Shown here: positions 25,116 through 34,400 of the stretch, piece after piece
Position numbering within the stretch: the stretch's first letter is position 1
Layout of the letters: each line of letters starts with the position of its first letter
DNA from: Spongilla lacustris
Taxonomy: Eukaryota > Porifera > Demospongiae > Spongillida > Spongillidae
Assembly (NCBI GenBank): GCA_949361645.1
Contig: OX442418.1
Coordinates: 2,120,771-2,184,770, forward strand
Length of the DNA: 64,000 bases
Reading direction: 5' to 3'
Translations under genes and position numbers: made by a program
Notes under the pieces: generated by a model
Told to the model about the DNA's origin: nothing
The model's input: only the letters and a program-made list of their open reading frames with translations
Databases searched by the model: none

Positions 25116-26099
25116 TCAAGGTTCGCTTGGAATGTTATAATACGTTTCGCTGTTATGCGACTCAGCCGCTTTTGACAGCATCACTGTTACTGTGCCTTCC
25201 TTCTCGATAGAACCGTAGTTCCTCTTTCCAGACTGAAAGAATCCACGCCCACGGACTGCATGTCGTCTCTTGATAATATAACACACCATTATCATGTGGA
25301 TCAAGAGGGCCAGTCCCGGGGCCATACTCCAAAAAGTGATGAAGAACACCGTGGCGTAAAGTAGAGGTATAGGAGGAATAGGATCTGATGTTGTGTAGAG
25401 ACGATTAGCGAAGGGAGGGATAAAGAACAAGAAGAGGATGATCGGGTAGATGATGAGTGGGAGGAGCTGTTTGAGCAGCAGCTGGTGTTGCTCGCCGCCA
25501 ATTTTCTGCCATCCCTTCCCTTTTCTGTATGCCCTGCAACTCAGAATCCCGCACATCACTACTAGCGCTGCAATACATACCAGGAGGATTACAAAGGCAG
25601 GACCGTAAAACAGTGCGTACTGCTCCGCTTCTCCTTGTACGATTTTTTCTGACCCGTTCCAATTCTGAATCCAACACCATGCGCCTGAAGGACCATAAGT
25701 GTTCGTGCTGAACGGAATAACGGCTATAGCTAGAGGCACAAGAAGTGAACACAGCACGTACACTGCTTCAAATCTGGCGAGGTTATTGTAGAGAACTGAA
25801 AGGCAGTACAGATGGAGCGTTAAACATGCCGTGAGCATCCATATGGTGTATTGAGTAAGGAATGCGAATGCTTGGCAGAGTGCAAGGTTATGAGTCTGGG
25901 AAGTGTAAAATGCTCCGAGACACGCTACTCCAAATAGTAGCGAACTAGAAACTTGGTAGAGTGCCAGCCGGTAGGATGGTTTGGTGTACAGCTTGAGTAG
26001 AACCATGGAAATAATCGATAACGTACACACAACGATGGAGGCTCCTGCAGTAGCAGTGCCAAAATCTCCAATAGTTCGAAGATCTGGAGTGAAGTTCAT
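25116..26099 (-). CDS. cAMP-receptor-like (class E/GPR157-type) seven-transmembrane receptor
   Basis: Single-exon ORF of 327 residues, predicted to sit in the plasma membrane and signal through G proteins; the ligand is unknown. Seven hydrophobic segments are visible: about residues 14-38, 46-66, 76-107 (ending LTLHLYCLSVLY), 117-137, 165-190, 209-232 (LLPLIIYPIILFLFFIPP) and 245-273. The second extracellular loop carries GAWCWI, the conserved Cys/Trp signature of the Dictyostelium cAMP-receptor/GPR157-like group, and C84 at the start of helix 3 can form the usual disulphide. The tail is short and basic, then acidic. The start at 26099 places an uncharged N-terminus of about 13 residues before helix 1. 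No intron is needed. Assignment to a 7TM receptor is firm; the subfamily is likely, from the WCWI motif and helix order. Confidence 0.85.
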   Translation of the reverse strand: MNFTPDLRTIGDFGTATAGASIVVCTLSIISMVLLKLYTKPSYRLALYQVSSSLLFGVACLGAFYTSQTHNLALCQAFAFLTQYTIWMLTACLTLHLYCLSVLYNNLARFEAVYVLCSLLVPLAIAVIPFSTNTYGPSGAWCWIQNWNGSEKIVQGEAEQYALFYGPAFVILLVCIAALVVMCGILSCRAYRKGKGWQKIGGEQHQLLLKQLLPLIIYPIILFLFFIPPFANRLYTTSDPIPPIPLLYATVFFITFWSMAPGLALLIHMIMVCYIIKRRHAVRGRGFFQSGKRNYGSIEKEGTVTVMLSKAAESHNSETYYNIPSEP

Positions 26100-26203
26100 T
26101 GCAAGAATGTTGAAAAGCTCTGTTTTAAAAAAATATGCCGCCCCTTTTGCGTCGTGCCGGATTCCAAATATATCTAGCTACATCTGCACACTAAATGGTA
26201 CAT

Positions 26204-26325
26204 CCTCGTTGATAATATCTCCCGAACGCTAAACGCTATTCAATTTGACTTCCTATTTTCAACAGTTCATACAACACCACTTATCTATGGTAAAATGCAT
26301 TTTGGAGTCTTGCACTTGCATGCTC
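26204..26325. repeat. Fragment of the giant-hairpin element family
   Basis: Shares gttcatac, tctatggtaaaatgcatttt and ggagtcttgcacttgc with the left arm of the element at 34114-34924, in the same order. Only about 120 bases remain. Confidence 0.6.
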
Positions 26326-27349
26326 CAGACACCATTATCATCCATACATGTATTTCATGCAAACTCCAAAGTTACTATAGTAAACAAAGCTAGTGAACTG
26401 CGTGGAGTCAAATGATAAAGAACTAATCTTCTATGGCTATACAATGCCTTCAATGGAGTATGGACTGTTAACTCATTTCCAAACATAGATATGAATATAT
26501 AGACCATGCTGGCTGTACATTGATTCATGAGCAAACAACTGGCACACATGCAAGTGACATATGCAACAATCATGTAACTGAACTGATATACGGTTCTCAT
26601 GCATGTAGGTACATCAATAAGGCCCTCACACGAGGGCTGACGAGGCACAGTATCATCATGCATAGTCCAGCACACCACAAGTATTGCAAGGATGCTGGCC
26701 CTCCCATTGCACTTGGGTACTGTTGACTTTGGCTGCCCCACAGGCAGAATTTAAATACGCAATTCTATGCCGGGTACTGCTTTGCCATTCAAATGCTACT
26801 AATTAGAAATGAACGCATTTGATTTCCTGTAAGAGTTTAATTAACAGATGGCTGATATTATAGTCATGTGACAAGTCTACTTTGATCATTCTAGCTACCA
26901 AGCTGATGCCACTGTTTTTATACTCCTACATCATCCTACATGTAATCACCATGCTAAGGACTAAATAAACTTGTGATTCTATAAACCACAACATTATTAT
27001 GTAGTGAGGCACCCTTTCAGACTGAGCACATCTTAAAAAAAAAAAAAACTGTACATACATGGCCCTTTTTGAGTTGGCTTTTACACTCTCTTCTGTTTTT
27101 TCATTCCTTACAATACAAAGGCCACCCAGTCAATCTCTCTGTACTATGCTTTCTTCCTTCCTGCACAATACATGCAAAGACATGGACCACTCACCATGAC
27201 TTCCATGAAGCTAGGCACCCATGCCCTCCCCCTTTCATTGCTGCCAGATAGGTTAATGCAAATCCGTTTAACAACTAACCAACTGAATGCACTGATTGCC
27301 TATATGTGTTGAAGATTCTGCACTTTGTATATTGCATCTGTTGTACATT
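26326..27349. other. Intergenic; no gene seen
   Basis: Short opposed ORFs (26355-26741, 26520-26726) lack recognisable motifs. This region separates the GPCR promoter side from the 3' end of tetraspanin A. Confidence 0.4.
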
Positions 27350-29179
27350 TCAGTTCTTCACTGTGTTTGCTGCCAATGCCTTCTCTGCTTCCTTCTCTGC
27401 CTTTCTGATGAGCTCGAAGGCTTTCTTCTCCCTTTTCACTCCCATGGCAACAAAGAAAGCAATGGCGGCATTGGCCACCTGTACCAGTATGATGACACTG
27501 ACAGCTCCAATGATGTACTCGCTGTTCCTGCCTTCTGTGGCCAGTTGTGCAAATGCATCCACACACCCAGTTGGATAAATACCCACAAGGTAGGTGGACT
27601 GTAGCTGCGTAATGGGGGGGAGGGGTCATAACCACAGAGGGAGGACCAGAAGAACACACCCACCTTAGCATTTAGTTTGCCGTACCCACACTGAAGGTTG
27701 ATGACAGAGATGTTGCTGGAGTCCTGTAGCAATGATGGCTTGTGTTAGATGTCAAGCATTCATGCAGTGTGTATGTATGTGTTGTGTGTGTGTGTGGTGT
27801 GTGTGTGTGTGTGTGCATGTGTGTGTGTGCATGTGTGTGCATGTGTGTGTGCATGTGTGTGTGCATGTGTGTATGTGTGTGTGTGTGTGTGTGTTTGTGT
27901 GTGTTGCGTGTGTGTGTGCATGTGTGTGTGTGCATATATGTGTGTGCATGTGTGTGTGTGCATGTGTGTGTGCATGTGTGTGTGTGTGCATGTGTGTATG
28001 TGTGTGCGTGTGTGTGTTGTGTGTGTGTGTGTTTGTGTTGTGTGTGTGTGCATGTGTGTGTATGTATGTGTGTGTGTTTGTGTGTGTGTGTGTGTATGTG
28101 TGTGTGTGTGTGTGTGCATGTGTGTGTGCACTGCATATATTGATGTGGATCACATGACTGGGGATGGATCACATGACCATATATTGATGTGGATTGCATG
28201 TACTCACAGGTACACAACAGGAGTATGGTACACTACACTTCTGGTAGGCACGGCTGGAGCAGTTAAAATAAATATTGGCCTCCCAACTGTGTGGGTCAGG
28301 AAGGGGTGTGGTCTGGTTTGATACAATCGGCCCTGTAGACCCACAGCACTGAAGCTGAGGTTGGGAAGGGGGTGGAGGAGGGGGTGAAGGAAGGGGAGGA
28401 GAGGGGAGAGAGATCATTGTGTATAGGTTAATTAAGTCAGCCACTCTATCTCACTGTATTCTGAACAGCATCAACTATATTCTGTGTGTCCAAATCATTG
28501 TAGTACTGCACTATGTAAATATTGAAGGTTTTTGCAACAGCTTGATTTATCTGTCCCACAGTAAAAATAAAAATAAAAACTAGTCACAAAGTGAAGTGTG
28601 TATTGATAAGAGACATACAACATCTTTCTTGACCACCAGCAGGCCCAGGGCTGCCACCTGAAGTAGTGCAACTACTGCCAACACCAGTGCATACTATTGG
28701 TGGTAGAGAAAGCCATCATTGGAATTATGAGACCACAAAGAACCCATGGCTCACCAGGACCAGCAGGAAGTAGATTTCCAGCAGGGCACCAATGCTTCCG
28801 CACACCCCTAGAATCAGAAGGATGCCTCCAGCAATGATCAGGATCATGGCAGGATTGGACAGGACGCTTTGGACTGATAGTTGTGTGAATGTCTTCTCCA
28901 CTTGCACATAACTCCCAAGGGTGGCTAGCACTATGCCAATGATCTGAATCGGAACATATTGATTACACGAGAGACGACAATTTAAACGCATCCAAGTCAA
29001 TACGCTGACCAAGAAGATACTATAGATGTACTAAGCCCTAATTTAATTCAGTAATCGATGCTATTTAATTATTCATCGATAAAATAGCTCACCAACACTA
29101 AACAGTTCATAAAAAATAGAATGAATTTGAGAAGAATAGTGCAAAATCCTGAAGACTCAGAGCCGCCCTTTTCACCCAT
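27350..29179 (-). CDS. Tetraspanin A (seven coding exons, 300 aa)
   Basis: Exons, 5' to 3' on the minus strand: 29093-29179, 28755-28943, 28619-28693, 28455-28550, 28208-28354, 27664-27723, 27350-27598. All junctions are GT-AG and all introns are phase 0, which closes a 903-base CDS. The protein has four membrane spans: TM1 in exons 1-2, TM2 in the exon-2 stretch ILIIAGGILLILGVCGSIGA, TM3 in exon 3, TM4 in the last exon. Its large extracellular loop holds the diagnostic CCG (residues 152-154), PYSCC, and Cys residues in LQCGYG and TGCVDAF, giving the usual disulphide framework. Tetraspanins organise membrane-protein microdomains at the cell surface or in endosomes. Tetraspanin B is a tandem paralogue. 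The start ATG at 29179 precedes MGEKGGSESSGF, a typical short cytoplasmic N-terminus. Confidence 0.9.
27776..28131. repeat. Imperfect (TG)n microsatellite in tetraspanin A intron 5
   Basis: About 355 bases of tgtg with regular tgcatgtg and tgtatgtg interruptions. It produces long open frames on both strands (poly-Cys/Val, poly-His/Thr) that are artefacts. It lies inside the 484-base intron 27724-28207. Confidence 0.95.
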
Positions 29180-30529
29180 CTAGACCGCAATAACATTCGT
29201 TGCCATGACACCCCCTCGTTCCGGAAGTAATTCCGACAGCGCAAGGAGTGCACTCAATTTAGTTTATAATGATAGCCACCTGTCTATCAATTGCACCTGT
29301 CTGTAATTATCTGTGTGGTGGAGTTTCCTGTGGTGTTTTTTTTTCGTGATCTCACCTGCTTCATTTATAGTGACCCTTCTAAGCCTAAACTGACTAAAGG
29401 AGATGGAAGCGGAGCTATAACTAAGTGAATTTAAATGGTATCAAACGAACGGGCTTATTGCTATGTGTGCATGCAATAGGTCGATGGAAATTACAGAATG
29501 GCATAGTGGGGCTTTACTTTAGACGCACTGTAAGAGATTGAAGAAAGGAGAATTATGCCAGATAAAATCCGCGATACCTTTTTGAAGGTACCACTTATCT
29601 CAGGCAGTTTAGCTACAATTGTTCGGTTCGTTTATTTATGGTGTCGGGATAATGTGAAGCAAGACGAACTTCAGTTCCAGCTAGGCATTAGAGGAACTGA
29701 GGACGTCACCTCATCGTGGACTGGAAGAACTTTTACCACCGGCATTTGAACGTACTGATCAATAATTGAAAACTGCATACGTGCATGTATACAATGTAAG
29801 TTCTAGCTTTATAATTATGTAATTAAAAAGTGGGAAAATGCCACAACCTTATCCAAATGTGTATATACGTGTGGAGGGTGTGGATGCAAAGACTCACTTA
29901 TGGATGACCAAGCACGTGCAATAAGATGCCAAACAAGGCAACTAGGGCCTACATGAGTTACAATCGTTACGTTAGCCCTTGGCGGTGTACTGGGCCATGA
30001 GGCATGTGGGTAACGTGTAGAGAGATTCGGACAAACACTATCACATGAATCTTCTGGAACTGAGCTCCACAAACACCAACAGCATGCCAATCATGATCAT
30101 TTATCCAGTTCGGCTATCTGTTTCCGACCATTATCTTGATTCCTCAGAGCTCACAGGTAAAAAAAAACGCGTGAAATCATTTTTGAATCATTACGTATTG
30201 AACATTTAAAATCACAATTTTAATGTTCAACCACACAGTGATTTTACAGAGGATTTTGAAATCCTTTATAAAATCAAAACATGATTTTTTTTTTTTCCTA
30301 TGGAGTTTCAAGTTGCAATTAAGTGGTGCTTCTAGTGAGTGAGGTCAGCTCTAGTGTGGGTACCAGACCCTGGTCTGGTAAACGTACGTACATTGCACTA
30401 CCAATATAGGATTACAGGTAATATATACATGTACATTGGACCACTGAATAGCAGTTCCGGAAGGCCAATTATAATCATGAATATGACTATGACACGTACT
30501 ACATTTGTAAAAGACGGTGCATCGAACAT
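29180..30529. other. Intergenic between tetraspanin A promoter and LINE fragment
   Basis: Holds the tetraspanin A 5' flank and an unrecognised 64-codon ORF (29555-29749) with no family motif. No supported gene. Confidence 0.4.
30159..30297. repeat. Small AAATCA-word element, relative of 18487-18655
   Basis: Starts aaaaaaaacgcgtgaaatca, closely like the start of the 18.49 kb element. It contains inverted words (ttgaacatttaaaatcac / gattttaatgttcaa-type) and ends in a T-run. Confidence 0.45.
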
Positions 30530-31050
30530 AATTATATAAATGTGGGGGTGATGTTATTACACGCCATAATGCTCTCAGGGACACTTTAGCGCACTTTCTT
30601 CACCGTGCACATGCTTCAATCGAAGTGGAAGCTGGTGCTGGGCTCTTTCCTGACCATTCACAGTCACGGCCTGCTGATATTCTCGTGAAGCATTGGAACC
30701 ATGGAAGGCCCGTTGCCCTGGACATCTCCGTTGTCTCACCGCTAAATCCTTCAACTTTAGCTGAAGCGGGAGCAACGGTTGGTGCAGTCCTTGACGCAAC
30801 GGAGAGGAGGAAACACCAGGCCAATGATGTAAAGTGTTTAGCTTTAGGGTGGGTCTCAACCCCTCTAGTAGTTGACTCCTATGGGGCTTGGGGTAACGAA
30901 GCTTCAATATTTCTGGCTCAGATAATTGCTAGGCTTGCGATCCACAAGTCTCTGCCAAAGGCACAGATATCTTTTGAGCTTTTCGCAAGCTTGAGCATTT
31001 GCCTAACAAGAGCGAATGCCAGAGCCATCCTCCGTAGAATCCCATCTTAA
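30530..31050 (+). pseudogene. 5'-truncated LINE 3' end: restriction-like endonuclease domain
   Basis: An open frame starts at GGDVITRHNALRDTLAHF and continues through SRPADILV, PVALDISVVSPLNP, ATERRKHQANDVKC, PLVVDSYGAWG and ANARAILRRIPS to a stop at 31050. The PAD...LDISV...K arrangement is that of a PD-(D/E)xK restriction-like endonuclease at the C-terminus of site-preferring LINEs. The fragment is uninterrupted, suggesting a fairly recent 5'-truncated insertion. It begins with the same GGDV residues at which the 22 kb RT fragment ends, so the two belong to the same or closely related families. Confidence 0.8.
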
Positions 31051-31400
31051 CTGTAGTGTGTTTATATATAGCAAGTGTTGTGTGTATGAGCTTATATTGT
31101 ATATATGATTATTTTTAATAATAATAATTATAATTATAATTATATATAATCCTATATGCGACCATAGTCTATGATGCGAAGTAAAAGATTAGATTATGTT
31201 TTAAATAACAATAATAATACGGTGTCGTATAAATTCCACCCAGTCCACCGTTAAGTCACGTATTCATCGAATGCACTTGTATATAACCACGACAGTATAG
31301 AACAGTATAATTATTATAATATTATAAGTATAATTTATATAAGTTCAACGGATCAGCTCGTGCTTTGGCTCGTGTATTGAAAAGTGGAGAGTTTAATGGG
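31051..31400. other. AT-rich LINE 3' tail and tetraspanin B 3' flank
   Basis: Tata/taata-rich sequence follows the LINE stop codon. No gene. Confidence 0.45.
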
Positions 31401-34400
31401 TTAATTCCACTGTGTCAACGCCTTCTCTTGTTTCTTGATCAGTGCGAAGGCTTTCTTCTCTCGGTACACATCAATGGCCAGCGACAATGCGATGGCTATG
31501 TTGACCACCTCCACTAGAATGACGCCGCAGATCACTCCGATTATCACCTGGTAATTTGTTCCGTCGGTCACTAACGCCTCGAACGCATTTACGCATCCAG
31601 TGAGACTAATGCCACGGAGATATTGCTGCAATGACACGGCGATAAAAATTACAGGTTTGTATTAATAATAAACAAAACTGGCTTACCGATGATTTGACAT
31701 CCAACGTACCATACCCACATTGAAGATTAATGATGCTTGATGACGCATTATTATCCTGTGAAGAAAACGAAATTAAGATATTATATCGCGTTCCTTGCAC
31801 GGGCAGGTCCCAGTGATCAACTTTTCGAAGTTCGGTGTTATTTCATAATTGCCTAGCTTATATTTAATGCTTATATATAATGTTGCATATGTATGTTCAT
31901 AATCCTGCTGTAACTGATTTATTAATATTCAGTCTGTATTACATTAATAATTATATCTTTAGAAACATGAAATTATCCATCGAGCCCTGATCACTTCCCA
32001 AATCCCATCCAGACTAAAACCCACAGGCCTAGACCGCTCTGATGGGAAACGTCCTGACGGCATCACAATGGTTCCATGGAAGATTCACCTGGCACAGCCC
32101 ACTATGGCAGCAGGTGCTGTCACCAGTCAGGCAGAGGACCGGAAAAAGGCCAAATACTCGAATCTGGAGGGACACCCAGGCATATGTTTTACCACTATTA
32201 CCTATGAAACACCCTGATCTTCCTGAAGGAGCTACATGTAGGTCACAGGCTCTCAGCCACAACTGGTAACACAAAAAATTACAGCTACCTGCTCCAACGT
32301 CTTTCAGTGGCTGTACAAAGGGGCAATGCTGCCTCCATCAGAGGAACACTTATTTCTCCTTCCACTACTGACTTTTAGGGTGAGTGGTTTTTAATGGTTT
32401 TAGTGTGTTATTATACGAAAGAATGCAACGCTTTTGAATGAACATAATTTTTAAATAGGATTATCCTAAATCAATTTATGAATACACAATAACCGTGATT
32501 AGGCAAATACCAAACTCATTATTAAAATTCAATTATATTTTACAGTTCAAAAATTAAATCAAATTCCTTGCAATTAATTAATTTGACTCAGAAATGTATG
32601 ACAACTTTTAATTAATTACAAGGTTTATAATCTAAGAATAGCCGTGAAAATTTTTCAAGTATGAAATTTAATTGGCGTTTTACTAGTTAATATTTAAAAC
32701 AGTTAACAAATCAAACTTGAATATGCTAAAGCCACTACAATTGTAATTAACTTTGAGTTATAGTAACTCACCATTACATGATCTAATACAGAATCAAATT
32801 GTGCTTTTTACTTCATTTAATCATGGAGTAATTAGTGATAGTTATTAAAATTAGTTACCCCACTTCAGTCTTAATAACTCTAAAGTAAATTATGGTTTTA
32901 AATGTTTATAACTCACTATTGAACTCAGTACCTTGAAATCAGTGCTGTTCCACTGCATACTCAGATCTTGCGTTACTTATTAGTAGTTATTAAAATCAAT
33001 TATCTCCAACCGTAATCTTGAATAATGTTGATAATAGAGGGCTTTGAATATTTTGATTTATGAGGGCTTTGATACAATTACTTAACCGCTTACAGTATCT
33101 AATTGGATTTTTAATATTTGCCTAACTTCTGCAACGTATGTTAAAGAAATCAAGCAGTTAATTAATTTCAATCCTAAGTTATAGTGATGTAAAAGTGTTG
33201 GGTTCTTTCGTGAAGACCCTGTATACCTAGTATTTTATGTATGATCTGTTATTATGTTATATCCAATTTTTAAAGTGATGTAGGGTAGATATAGTTAGCA
33301 TTCTGTGTACATTGTGTGTAGTCTAGTTGATATCAGCAGTGTATACATTTGAGTATGTCCATTTATCCTGTATGGTGAATATCTCATTATATATTATTGT
33401 ACAATACATACAATTGGGTATAATCTTAAACATAGCCTATAGTTAATGTAAAATACATCTGGTGAGGATGGCATAATAAATGAGCATTTGCTAATGCCAG
33501 AGCCATCCTGCAAAGAGTATAGAACTGAACTTGACTTGTGTGATAAATATTTAATTTATTTTAATTAACAATCATAGCCAGTACCAGTGTCGTAGGGATG
33601 GTTGTCCCCCCCCCCCCCCCCCCCCCCCCGCAAAATGTCCCCCCGGACATTCATGCCTAGGCACCGCTGTCCGCTGGACACTCGTTCCTAGGCACCATTG
33701 TCCCCCGGACAATTATGCCTAGGCATATATATGTCCGCAGGGGACATTTATGCCTAGGCATAATTGTCCTACCCTAGGCACCAGTGTCCCCCCATGGGGG
33801 NNNNNNNNNNNNNNNNNNNNNNNNNNNNNNNNNNNNNNNNNNNNNNNNNNNNNNNNNNNNNNNNNNNNNNNNNNNNNNNNNNNNNNNNNNNNNNNNNNNN
33901 NNNNNNNNNNNNNNNNNNNNNNNNNNNNNNNNNNNNNNNNNNNNNNNNNNNNNNNNNNNNNNNNNNNNNNNNNNNNNNNNNNNNNNNNNNNNNNNNNNNN
34001 CCCACGAAGGCTAATTGCCCAGGGCCCACGACAGTCTAAATCCGGCCCTGGTTATACAAGCAGACTATAATATAAACATACAACCGGCTAGACTAAGTAC
34101 ACAAAATGCTAACTATATGGGAAAGTTTACGAGAAAAAATTATAAAAAAGTATAATAAAAATGCATTACGTTTGAATTGCTATAACTTCCGAACTGTTAA
34201 CGCTATCAACTTTCTATGTTCAACAATTCATACTGCACCATTTCTCTATGGTAGAATACATTTTGGAGTCTTGCACTTGCTCCGTGTCAGTATTGCAACG
34301 TTCGATACCCCACTGGGTTCAAACCCGCCATAACTTTCGGTAGGAGTAATCAATTCGCTTCAAATTCGGTTTGTAGGTTGAGAGGTCCTATACCTATCGA

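Noticed and set aside
27732..28321. Long overlapping ORFs on both strands (poly Cys/Val and His/Thr)
   Set aside because: They are translations of the TG microsatellite inside tetraspanin A intron 5.
33750..34070. ORFs running through N bases
   Set aside because: The frame crosses the assembly gap, so no sequence supports it.
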